From Gammaproteobacteria bacterium (GTDB lineage: Bacteria; Gemmatimonadota; Gemmatimonadetes; Longimicrobiales; Gaopeijiaceae): a stretch of DNA of 13,610 bases. Below are positions 6,781 through 13,610 of the stretch, one piece after another. How positions within the stretch are numbered: the first letter of the stretch is position 1; each line of letters opens with the position of its first letter. Position numbers and translations under genes: made by a program. The notes below the pieces were generated by a model. The model worked only from the letters and a program-made list of their open reading frames with translations. It was not told the DNA's origin and did no database searches. The stretch lies in the NCBI GenBank assembly GCA_024638345.1, contig JAHEKL010000046.1, positions 1 to 13,610 on the forward strand. Reading direction: 5' to 3'.

Positions 6781-8219
6781 TCCCGATTCCGGTCCGATGG
6801 CCCGTTCCAGGGGCGAGACATGAGTGCTTCGATCTCGTCGATCTCTCTAGGGGCCGTAGAGATCCGTTCGACACCGCCTGAAGTGATCACGTAATCGTCC
6901 TCGATTCGCACCCCGATGCCGCTGTAACGAGCGAACGCGGGGGCAACCGCTTCCCTCATCTGACGGTTCCGCGGGGTATCCGGCACGACCTCGTCGAACA
7001 GGTTCGGTCGCACGTAGATCCCGGGCTCGATCGTGAATGCCACGCCCGGTTCCATGACCGAAGGCCAGGGATCGTGCACGTCCAGCCCCAGGCCGTGACT
7101 GAGGGCGTGCATGTAATAGAGGAAGTACTGCGGGATCTCTTGACCTCCTTCGTCCTCGTACGTGGCCCACTGCGACTCGGTGAGTCCGAGCTCCGCCAGC
7201 CCGCTCGCAAGGATCTCGGTAGCTCGACGCGACATGTCGGCGGACGAAACACCGGGACCCGCTATCTCCTCGGCGGCGGCCTGTGCATCGCGAACGAGTT
7301 GATAGATGGCTCGTTGCTCGGACGTGAACCGACCGTTCACGGGAATCGTGCGCGTAATGTCAGCCGCGTAGCCGGCGTAGCTGGCACCGATGTCCACGAC
7401 CACGACGTCCCCGTCCTCCATGTAACGGTCGTTTGCGTTGTAGTGCAGCACCGTGGAGTTAGGACCCGACCCGACGATCGAGGCGAACGCCGGCCGCTCC
7501 GCCCCGTAGCGCCGGAACGTATGCTCGATTAGAGCCTGAACCTCGAACTCGTTCACTCCCGGAGCGGTGAGTCCCATGAACTCCTGCTGAGCGAGCGTCG
7601 TAATACGCGCGGCCCGACGGACCATTTCCTCCTCCGCTCCGCTCTTGACTCCTCGCAGACCATTGACCTGTGAGGCTGCGGAATGCACGGTGAGCCCGGA
7701 GGCTTGGTCGAGAAGGTTGTCGATGCGCTGCGTGACGTCGTCCTTGACCTCGGCCGAGGGGTCGTAGGGCCCAACTACATGGATCGTCCGCCACCCCGCG
7801 CTCACGAGCGAGTCCAGAACCGCCTCCAGGTCGGACACGCTGCGACCCTGGATCCCGGCGGCCTGACGCGCACCCTCCGGCCCCACGCGATAGCCCTCCC
7901 AGGTTTCCTCGGCCGGGTTTCGCGGGTTCACGAAGAGAAACTCGGCGGCCACAGCTCCCTCTCGAACGACGGAGATCAGCGCGGCATTCGGCTCCAGGAA
8001 GCCCGTGACGTACCTGAAGGGGGAGTTCTGGTAGAAGTTGATGTAGTCCTGCGGGGGCTGCGCGCTTCCCATGGCGAGGATCAGGCCCTCTTCTACCGCT
8101 GCGGCGAGCTCGGACCGGCGCTGCCTGTATTCATCGTTCGAAATCTGGCCGTAGAGCGACCCTCCGAAAGGGAGCGCGAGCAGGATCCACACGATCACGA
8201 CTCCTCGGCTAAGTCTCAC
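6750..8219 (-). CDS. Exported M24 family (Xaa-Pro aminopeptidase-like) metallopeptidase
   Basis: The 489-residue protein begins with a basic and hydrophobic signal sequence (residues 1-24, ending near SLYGQ), so it is probably periplasmic or secreted. An aminopeptidase P N-terminal domain follows (about 28-165). The pita-bread catalytic domain has all five metal ligands: D276 (VVVDIGAS), D287 (AADITRT), H375 (HALSHGLGLDVHD), E398 (TIEPGIYV) and E440 (GVRIEDDYVIT). It should remove N-terminal residues preceding proline using two metal ions. The start is GTG at 8219 with only a G-rich Shine-Dalgarno. Its 3' end overlaps the DUF3810 gene, and it is divergent from an M28 peptidase. A prolidase specificity is the main alternative. 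Confidence 0.93.
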   Translation of the reverse strand: MRLSRGVVIVWILLALPFGGSLYGQISNDEYRQRRSELAAAVEEGLILAMGSAQPPQDYINFYQNSPFRYVTGFLEPNAALISVVREGAVAAEFLFVNPRNPAEETWEGYRVGPEGARQAAGIQGRSVSDLEAVLDSLVSAGWRTIHVVGPYDPSAEVKDDVTQRIDNLLDQASGLTVHSAASQVNGLRGVKSGAEEEMVRRAARITTLAQQEFMGLTAPGVNEFEVQALIEHTFRRYGAERPAFASIVGSGPNSTVLHYNANDRYMEDGDVVVVDIGASYAGYAADITRTIPVNGRFTSEQRAIYQLVRDAQAAAEEIAGPGVSSADMSRRATEILASGLAELGLTESQWATYEDEGGQEIPQYFLYYMHALSHGLGLDVHDPWPSVMEPGVAFTIEPGIYVRPNLFDEVVPDTPRNRQMREAVAPAFARYSGIGVRIEDDYVITSGGVERISTAPREIDEIEALMSRPWNGPSDRNREWVEWYRGVR

Positions 8220-8244
8220 GTTCGCCCCCGGGAATTTTGGCCGC

Positions 8245-8258
8245 GGCGGTTTCCCGCC
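8245..8258 (-). promoter_or_regulatory. GNRA-capped hairpin in the leader of the M24 peptidase gene
   Basis: On the minus strand GGCGG-GAAA-CCGCC forms a perfect 5-bp stem with a GAAA tetraloop, about 25 nt before the GTG start. It lies in the 100-bp divergent gap, where no convincing promoter was found on either strand. It may stabilise the 5' end of the mRNA or be incidental in GC-rich DNA. Confidence 0.35.
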
Positions 8259-8319
8259 AGATTAGTGGGGTGAGTACACCACGTCGCGAGTCACGTTCTT
8301 TAGCCTTTGACAGGCCGAT

Positions 8320-9309
8320 TTGATCCCTCTTCGATCGACGTCCGAGCGCCGTGTCGGGTTGACGCTGCTGGGGTTGGGTCTCCTGTCAGTGTTTCTGCTG
8401 TCGGCGGACACCGGCGTGTTCCCAGTCTCGACAGGGACCGCGGCCAGTCGCACTGGCCCGGCGCAGGACCGACCGGAGGTGGATCGAGATCGGCTCATCC
8501 GAGACCTCTCGATTCTGTCGCACGACTCCATGGAGGGCCGTCGGGCCGGAACCCCGGGCGCGGAGCGCGCCCGACGCTTCCTATCGCTCGCACTCGAGAA
8601 CCGCGGAATTCCACCGGTGCCGGGTCGCAGATTACAGGAGTTTCCGCTCACGGACGGCGGAGTCGGCTTCAACGTCTTGGGAATGATTCGGGGGCTTCGG
8701 TTTCCCTCGCGTTACCTCGTCGTTTCGGCGCACTACGACCATCTGGGCATGCGTGACGGCGAGGTCTACAACGGCGCCGACGACAACGCCTCAGGAACGG
8801 CGGCACTCTTGGCGGTAGGGGATCTACTGGTCGAACACCCACCGGGGCATTCGGTCGTGCTCGTGGCCTTCGACGCCGAAGAAGCTGGGCTGCGGGGCGC
8901 CCGCGCTTTCATCTCGGACCCTCCCGTTCCGCTCGACTCGATCGTCCTCAACATCAACCTCGACATGGTGAGCCACAGTGATCGAGGCGAGCTCTACGCC
9001 GCCGGAACGTACCATTATCCGTCGCTGGCTCCGCTCGTGAGCGAGGTGGCGGCACGCGCCGAAGTCACTCTGTTGACGGGTCACGACTCCCCTGTCGGTG
9101 GGCGCGACGACTGGACGGACTTGTCCGATCACGGTCCGTTCCATCGGGCGGGGATCCCCTTCATCTACTTCGGCGTGGAAGATCACGCCGACTACCACCG
9201 GGCCACGGACACCTTCGAGAGCGTCACGCTCGACTTCTTCGTCGCCGCGGTGGAGACGATCCTGGATTTCGTACAGGTGGCCGATCGGACCACGAGTCCG
9301 ACGAACTGA
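8320..9309 (+). CDS. Exported M28 family aminopeptidase
   Basis: The 329-residue protein has an N-terminal hydrophobic segment (residues 12-28) after basic residues, so it is exported or membrane anchored. The M28 di-zinc site is complete: H138 and D140 in SAHYDH, bridging D154 in GADDNASG, catalytic E187 and ligand E188 in DAEEAG, D215 in NLDM and H293 in DYHRATDT. It should release N-terminal amino acids from peptides. The start is TTG at 8320, the first in-frame start after a stop at 8308-8310, with a poor Shine-Dalgarno. An internal TTG at 8359 would remove part of the basic segment. Divergent from the exported M24 peptidase; both could serve extracellular peptide breakdown. It converges on gyrB with a 27-bp gap. 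Confidence 0.93.
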   Translation: MIPLRSTSERRVGLTLLGLGLLSVFLLSADTGVFPVSTGTAASRTGPAQDRPEVDRDRLIRDLSILSHDSMEGRRAGTPGAERARRFLSLALENRGIPPVPGRRLQEFPLTDGGVGFNVLGMIRGLRFPSRYLVVSAHYDHLGMRDGEVYNGADDNASGTAALLAVGDLLVEHPPGHSVVLVAFDAEEAGLRGARAFISDPPVPLDSIVLNINLDMVSHSDRGELYAAGTYHYPSLAPLVSEVAARAEVTLLTGHDSPVGGRDDWTDLSDHGPFHRAGIPFIYFGVEDHADYHRATDTFESVTLDFFVAAVETILDFVQVADRTTSPTN

Positions 9310-9336
9310 GGCTTACCAGCTGAGAGGAAGTCCCGG

Positions 9337-11280
9337 TCAGACGTCCAGATTACGTACGTAGCGTGCGTTCTTCTCGATGAACTGTCGACGTGGCTCCACG
9401 TCGTCGCCCATGAGACGCGAGAAGATCGAGTCCGCTTCGGCCGCGCTCTCCATCGTCACCTGGAGGATCGTGCGGGACGAGGGATCCATGGTCGTCTTCC
9501 AGAGCTGATCGGGGTTCATCTCGCCCAACCCCTTGTAGCGCTGGATATTCAGACCCTTGGGGTCCTCACCTTTTCCGTTCGTGAATCGGCCCACGATCTC
9601 CCGTCGCTGGTCCTCCGAGTACGCGTAGTGGGCTTCCTTGCCCTTCGCGACCCTGTAGAGCGGTGGCTGGGCGATGTAGATGTATCCCGACTCGATCAGC
9701 TCCCTCATCTGGCGGAAGAAGAACGTCAACAGAAGCGTCCGAATGTGAGCCCCATCCACGTCCGCGTCGGTCATGATGATGATCTTGTGGTACCGAGCGC
9801 GCTCGAGATCGAAGTCGTCTCGGATGCCCGCACCGATCGCCGTGATCATCGCCCTGATCTCATCGTTGGAAAGGACCCGATCGATTCGAGCTCGTTCGAC
9901 GTTCAGGATCTTGCCCTTGATGGGCAGGATCGCCTGAAAGGACCGATCCCTGCCTTGTTTCGCCGATCCACCGGCCGAGTCACCCTCGACGATGAAGATC
10001 TCCGTCATGGACGGATCGTTGAGTGAGCAATCTGCCAGCTTTCCTGGAAGGACTCCTCCCTCGAGGGCGTTCTTCTTCCGCGCGAGATCTCTCGCGTTTC
10101 GGGCGGCCTCCCTGGCACGTGCGGCTTGGAGGGACTTCTCGATGATCGCCTTCGCCGCCTTGGGATTCTCGTCCAGCCAAATCGCCAGGTGCTCGTTGAC
10201 GGCCGCCTCGACGGCCCCCCGGACCTCGGAGTTCCCCAGCTTCGTCTTGGTTTGGCCCTCGAACTGGGGCTCCATCACCCGAACCGACAGCACGCAGGTC
10301 AGTCCCTCCCTTACGTCATCTCCGGAGAGGGACTCGTCCGCCTTCTTGAGCAGATTGCCCTTCTTGGCGTAGTCGTTGATCGTTCGCGTCAACGCAGCCT
10401 TGAGTCCGGTGACGTGCGTGCCACCCTCGTGCGTGTTGATGTTGTTCACGAAGGTGTGGGTGTTCTCCGAGAACCCGGAGTCGTACTGCAAAGCGAGCTC
10501 GATCTCGGCTTCCGGCTTGACCGTCTCGAAGTAGAGGACCTTCTCGTGAACGGCGGCTCGGCTTCCCCTCAGGTACTCTACGTACTCGGCGAGCCCCCCC
10601 TCATACTGATAGGACTCATCGCGCGGATCCTCCGGACGGTCGTCGCGGATCGAGATCGCGAGACCGCGATTGAGGAAGGCCAGCTCCCGAAGTCGAGAGG
10701 ACAGGGTCTCGAAGTTATAGACCAGCTCAGTGAAGATCTCGCGGTCGGGTCTGAACTTGACCCTTGTCCCGCTGCCCTCCGCGGGCCCCAGCTTCTCCAG
10801 ATCCTTCTCCTTGTCTCCACGGACGAACGACTGGTGCCACCGGCTCCCGTCTCGCCAGACCTCCACGTCCAGCTTCTCCGACAGCGCGTTCACGACGCTG
10901 ACCCCCACGCCGTGGAGGCCCCCCGAGACCTTGTAGCTATCCTTGTCGAACTTGCCTCCGGCATGAAGCGTCGTCATCGCGAGCTCGACCCCGGACACCT
11001 TCTCGGTCGGGTGGATGTCGACCGGAATCCCCCTTCCGTCGTCCTCCACGGTGACCGAGTTGTCGGGGTGGATCACGACGGAGACACGTGTGCAGTAGCC
11101 AGCCATCGCCTCGTCGATGGAGTTGTCGACGACTTCGTAGACGAGATGATGAAGCCCGCGGGCCGACGTGGATCCGATGTACATCCCGGGCCGCTTTCGG
11201 ACCGCCTCCAGCCCCTTGAGGACCTGGATCTTACCGGAGGTATAATCGTTGTCGCGGTTTTTCGAGCGGGAGTCAGCCAT
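9337..11280 (-). CDS. gyrB: DNA gyrase subunit B
   Basis: The 647-residue product is the ATPase subunit of gyrase, which introduces negative supercoils together with GyrA. The GHKL ATPase domain shows E49 and N53 (YEVVDNSIDEA), the DGRGIPVDIHP loop and the GGLHGVGVSVVNALS lid. The TOPRIM domain has EGDSAGGSAKQGRDR with E432 and TDADVDGAH with D504, D506 and D508. RYKGLGEMNPDQLW near 581-594 is typical of GyrB. Length matches the short form, without the insert of gamma-proteobacterial GyrB. The ATG at 11280 is chosen; a TTG directly before it at 11283 is an alternative, and neither has a clear Shine-Dalgarno. It lies 136 bp after the DUF721 gene. gyrA is not adjacent. ParE is less likely given the gene context. 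Confidence 0.95.
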   Translation of the reverse strand: MADSRSKNRDNDYTSGKIQVLKGLEAVRKRPGMYIGSTSARGLHHLVYEVVDNSIDEAMAGYCTRVSVVIHPDNSVTVEDDGRGIPVDIHPTEKVSGVELAMTTLHAGGKFDKDSYKVSGGLHGVGVSVVNALSEKLDVEVWRDGSRWHQSFVRGDKEKDLEKLGPAEGSGTRVKFRPDREIFTELVYNFETLSSRLRELAFLNRGLAISIRDDRPEDPRDESYQYEGGLAEYVEYLRGSRAAVHEKVLYFETVKPEAEIELALQYDSGFSENTHTFVNNINTHEGGTHVTGLKAALTRTINDYAKKGNLLKKADESLSGDDVREGLTCVLSVRVMEPQFEGQTKTKLGNSEVRGAVEAAVNEHLAIWLDENPKAAKAIIEKSLQAARAREAARNARDLARKKNALEGGVLPGKLADCSLNDPSMTEIFIVEGDSAGGSAKQGRDRSFQAILPIKGKILNVERARIDRVLSNDEIRAMITAIGAGIRDDFDLERARYHKIIIMTDADVDGAHIRTLLLTFFFRQMRELIESGYIYIAQPPLYRVAKGKEAHYAYSEDQRREIVGRFTNGKGEDPKGLNIQRYKGLGEMNPDQLWKTTMDPSSRTILQVTMESAAEADSIFSRLMGDDVEPRRQFIEKNARYVRNLDV

Positions 11281-11333
11281 CAAGGCGCCGGGTTTGGGGG
11301 AGATCGTGCGGTCGAACCTGCAGAAGCACTACT

Positions 11334-11362
11334 AATTTAGCCGATTTTCAAGGCTTTTTCCA
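11334..11362 (-). promoter_or_regulatory. Possible gyrB promoter
   Basis: On the minus strand a -35-like TGGAAA (11362-11357) and a -10-like TAAATT (11339-11334) are separated by exactly 17 bp. They lie in an AT-rich island about 50 nt before the gyrB start, in otherwise GC-rich DNA. Each hexamer matches four of six consensus positions. The site would let gyrB be expressed independently of recF. Confidence 0.35.
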
Positions 11363-11416
11363 TTCCCTGGAGGGCCGCACCGATGGCCGTGGCGGCGGTA
11401 TCTGCGTGGGGCCCGT

Positions 11417-11821
11417 TCAGTCGTCCGCGTCAGGGCGGCGGACGCCTTGCTCCGAGAGGGTGAAGACGATCCGCTCGATCCGTCCGTCACCACTGCCGGC
11501 GTTGAGACGCGAAAGGATGTCCTTCCGCATCAAGTTGAGCTCGGAGAGCCACGCGCTCGAGGATACTTCGACGAACAGCACCCCCCGAGAGACGGCGGTC
11601 GCCCGCGCAACCGCGGCGATCCGGTCCCCAACCACCTGGTCCCATCTCCCCAGCGCACCCTGCGTCGCCACTTCCTTGGTCAGGCCGAGCCGCTTGAGGA
11701 CGCTCTGGAGGACATCCCCTACGCGGTCGGCACGGTCGTCCTTTGGCTCGGACACCGCTGGCTCCAGGTGATCTGCCGGCGTTTCGCTCAAGACCCGATC
11801 GCTCCGTCCTCGATCGCCCAT
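11417..11821 (-). CDS. DUF721 / DciA-like protein
   Basis: The 134-residue protein has the DUF721 domain at about 35-125: GRWDQVVGDRIAAVARATAV, followed by GVLFVEVSSSAWLSELNLMR and KDILSRLN. DciA proteins of this family help load the replicative helicase in bacteria lacking DnaC-type loaders. The first 30 residues are charged and probably flexible. The ATG at 11821 has an AGAGG Shine-Dalgarno with an 8-nt spacer and overlaps recF by 34 bp. A TTG at 11791 forming a TTGA overlap with the recF stop is a shorter alternative. The recF-DUF721-gyrB order is seen in several phyla and supports a replication role. Confidence 0.88.
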   Translation of the reverse strand: MGDRGRSDRVLSETPADHLEPAVSEPKDDRADRVGDVLQSVLKRLGLTKEVATQGALGRWDQVVGDRIAAVARATAVSRGVLFVEVSSSAWLSELNLMRKDILSRLNAGSGDGRIERIVFTLSEQGVRRPDADD

Positions 11822-12906
11822 CTCGTCAGCCTCTGACCTCGAAACCGGACATCCGACTCCTTCGGGGCGGTCAGGATGACCTGCCCGGGTGCGACTCGAT
11901 CCAAGACCTCGAGCACTCGCTCCGAGCGGTTCTCGTCGAGCTCTGCGAAAACATCGTCGAGAAGCAGGATCGGCTCCAGGCCGCGTCGATCCCGCGCCGT
12001 CTCCAGCTCTACCAAGCGCAGGGCCAAGGCCACCGTACGCTGCTCTCCGCCGGATCCGTACGCCCGCAGATCTCTGCGCCCGTCTCGCCCCGCATCGAAG
12101 AAGGCCAGTTCGTCTCGATGGGGGCCGACCACCGTCGTAAGTCGCGACGCCTCTTGCTCTCGTGAAGCCGCTAGCGCCGCGCGGTAGCGTTCGACGAGAT
12201 CCTCGGCGGCCACCGCCTCGAATGCATCGGTGACACTCGGTTGGTAGCTCAGGAGAGCCGCCTCGCCTCCGGAGACCTCCGCATAGCGTTCGCCGAACAC
12301 CGGCGCGAAGGCCCGGACCCAAACGGCCCTGGACCAGCTGACCTCGGCTCCTGCTCGAAGGAGAGTGGGGTTCCACGCGGATACGGCTGATCCGTCTGCC
12401 CGACTTCGCAATGCGGCGTTTCGCTGAGACAGGGCGTGGCGGAAGGTCTGGAGAGCTCTCAAATAATCCGGGCTGCTGAGGGCGAGCAAGACATCGAGGA
12501 AGCGTCGCCGCCCGGCGGGTCCGTCCCGGACGAGTCCGATGTCTTCCGGCGTGAACAGTACGGTCGCGGCCGAGCCGATCACGTCTCCCAGCCGTGAGAC
12601 CGCATCTCCGTTGAGCGTGACTCTCTTTTCCTTCGGGCGTCGCTGAAATGCAGCCGTGAGACGAGAAATCTTGCCATTCCCCTCCAGAACGGCCTCCAGA
12701 CGAAAGTGATCGCTCCCGAAACGTACGAGGTCTTCGTCGCGGCTGCCTCGGAACGAGCGAAACGTCTCCAGGTAGTGGATCGCTTCGAGGAGGTTGGTCT
12801 TCCCCTGGGCGTTCCTACCTACGAGCGCCACTCCGTCGTCAGGGAAGCTCAACCGGGCGTCCCGCAAGTTTCGAAAGCCGTGAAGGTCGAATTCGATGAT
12901 GCGCAT
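11788..12906 (-). CDS. recF: DNA replication/repair protein RecF
   Basis: RecF is an SMC-like ATPase that acts with RecO and RecR to load RecA at single-strand gaps. The 372-residue product has the Walker A motif GRNAQGKT (30-37), the conserved GPHRDEL (261-267), the ABC signature GSGGEQR (284-290) and the Walker B/D-loop PILLLDDVFAELD (312-324). MRIIEFDLHGFRN is the standard family N-terminus, so the ATG at 12906 is chosen. An upstream ATG at 12942 would add 12 residues unlike the family; neither has a strong Shine-Dalgarno. The 3' end overlaps the DUF721 gene. dnaN, often next to recF, is absent; ssb is divergent across 144 bp in which no clear promoter was seen. Confidence 0.95.
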   Translation of the reverse strand: MRIIEFDLHGFRNLRDARLSFPDDGVALVGRNAQGKTNLLEAIHYLETFRSFRGSRDEDLVRFGSDHFRLEAVLEGNGKISRLTAAFQRRPKEKRVTLNGDAVSRLGDVIGSAATVLFTPEDIGLVRDGPAGRRRFLDVLLALSSPDYLRALQTFRHALSQRNAALRSRADGSAVSAWNPTLLRAGAEVSWSRAVWVRAFAPVFGERYAEVSGGEAALLSYQPSVTDAFEAVAAEDLVERYRAALAASREQEASRLTTVVGPHRDELAFFDAGRDGRRDLRAYGSGGEQRTVALALRLVELETARDRRGLEPILLLDDVFAELDENRSERVLEVLDRVAPGQVILTAPKESDVRFRGQRLTRWAIEDGAIGS

Positions 12907-13050
12907 CTGAGGTCGCGTTTGCCCTGTGGCCGTCGAGGCCATGGCTTCGGCCGGCGGTCACCCCTACCTTGCCTGACGGCACCGGCTGCAGGTCCGCCGA
13001 ACCGGCCGGGCGAGTCGAAACCCACCTACGCGAAGGAGTGAACCGGACCC

Positions 13051-13497
13051 ATGGCCCGTTCCCTGAACAAGGTAATGTTGATCGGAAACGTCGGAGCGGA
13101 TCCCGATGTGCGAATGACCCCTTCTGGCACGAAAGTGGTGAAGCTCTCGGTCGCCACCAACCGAAAGTTTCAGGATCGGTCTGGCCAGCAGCAGGAGCGC
13201 ACGGATTGGCACCGAATCACCCTTTTCGGCAAGCTCGCGGACATCGTCGAGCAGTACGTTTCGAAGGGTGACCGACTGTACGTCGAGGGGCGGATCGAGT
13301 ACTCACAAACGCAGGATGAGCAGGGCGGTACCAAGTACTGGACCGACATCGTCGCACAGGAACTCGTGATGCTCGGCGCCGGGGCGGGAGGGCCGGAGTT
13401 GGGGAGCGGGCCGAGGGGATCCGCAGCCGGAGTCAGCGGAAGCGCGAGCCCCGCCCAGGCCGACCTGAGTCAGCCGGACGACGATCTTCCCTTCTGA
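13051..13497 (+). CDS. ssb: Single-stranded DNA-binding protein
   Basis: SSB coats single-stranded DNA as a tetramer and recruits repair and replication partners. Residues 1-108 form the OB fold, starting MARSLNKVMLIGNVGADPDVR, with DNA-stacking aromatics at W53 and in KYWTDI. A Gly/Ser/Pro-rich linker (about 110-140) leads to the acidic tip DDDLPF, which binds partner proteins. At 148 residues it is a typical length. The ATG at 13051 is preceded by GAAGGAG (13032-13038) at a rather long 12-nt spacing. ssb is divergent from recF and converges on a partial gene at the right edge. Confidence 0.97.
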   Translation: MARSLNKVMLIGNVGADPDVRMTPSGTKVVKLSVATNRKFQDRSGQQQERTDWHRITLFGKLADIVEQYVSKGDRLYVEGRIEYSQTQDEQGGTKYWTDIVAQELVMLGAGAGGPELGSGPRGSAAGVSGSASPAQADLSQPDDDLPF

Positions 13498-13516
13498 GGC
13501 CCACGGGGACCGGTCC

Positions 13517-13610
13517 TCAATTGACACCTTCCGAGGTCGTCGCGTCCTCGCGCCAAAGCCCGATCATGTCTTGGTCGAATTTTGTGGGATCCGTCTGGTA
13601 GGCCTGCGCC
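13517..13610 (-). CDS. 3' end of an unidentified gene (partial)
   Basis: A minus-strand frame open from the window edge ends with TGA at 13519-13517, giving 30 C-terminal residues that include QTDPTKFDQDMIGLWRED. This frame has G/C-rich third positions like the genes around it, while the competing frames are A/T-rich there or hit a stop early. The fragment is hydrophilic with no recognised motif, and no family can be named. It converges on ssb with a 19-bp gap. Confidence 0.55.
   Translation of the reverse strand, partial: AQAYQTDPTKFDQDMIGLWREDATTSEGVN

Noticed and set aside
5884..6894. Plus-strand open frame of 336 codons opposite the DUF3810 gene
   Set aside because: The minus strand carries conserved DUF3810 motifs and an HExxH; the plus product is low-complexity, rich in Arg and Gly, with no domain.
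8307..8312. Perfect TTGACA hexamer on the plus strand before the M28 gene, considered as a -35 box
   Set aside because: The matching -10 position falls inside the coding sequence and has no TATAAT-like hexamer.
10126..11340. Long plus-strand open frame of 404 codons opposite gyrB
   Set aside because: It lies antisense to a fully conserved gyrB, has no recognisable domain, and is the kind of mirror frame expected opposite a GC-rich gene.
11822..12376. Upstream extension of the DUF721 frame through recF (319 codons in total)
   Set aside because: The added part is a frame shadow of recF; the DUF721 family begins near the ATG at 11821, which has its own Shine-Dalgarno.
13507..13516. Palindrome GGACCGGTCC after ssb, considered as a terminator
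   Set aside because: It has no loop room and no U-tract on either strand.

Overview
This GC-rich window looks like chromosomal housekeeping DNA from a free-living Gram-negative-type bacterium. No mobile elements, CRISPR arrays, rRNA or tRNA genes were seen. The gene mix (flavin-dependent ThyX, secreted M24 and M28 metallopeptidases, a DUF3810 membrane protein, a hemE-hemH pair) would fit Gemmatimonadota or a related lineage. That placement is inference from gene content, not a phylogenetic result.

Left region (1-2214, minus strand): a tightly coupled operon. It runs from a cysteine synthase, through a 17-codon ORF that overlaps the cysK stop as ATGA, to a radical SAM protein whose start lies 4 nt past the peptide stop, and then to a further gene that begins in a TGATG overlap and leaves the window. 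The small ORF fills the whole gap between cysK and the radical SAM gene, so it is a candidate precursor or leader peptide. An intrinsic terminator lies only about 27 nt before the cysK start, and its 5' arm can form a competing hairpin. This resembles an attenuator.

Centre (2215-5595): thyX (minus) is divergent from hemE and hemH (plus), which encode the uroporphyrinogen decarboxylase and ferrochelatase steps of haem synthesis. The ferrochelatase has a cysteine-bearing C-terminal tail that could hold an iron-sulfur cluster.

Right-centre (5614-9309): a secreted Xaa-Pro-type M24 peptidase overlaps a DUF3810 membrane protein downstream on the minus strand. A secreted M28 aminopeptidase is divergent from them.

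Right (9337-13610): a DNA replication and repair block. recF, a DUF721/DciA-like gene and gyrB read leftward, the first two overlapping. ssb is divergent from recF. The 3' end of an unidentified minus-strand gene closes the window. dnaA, dnaN and gyrA are not present here.
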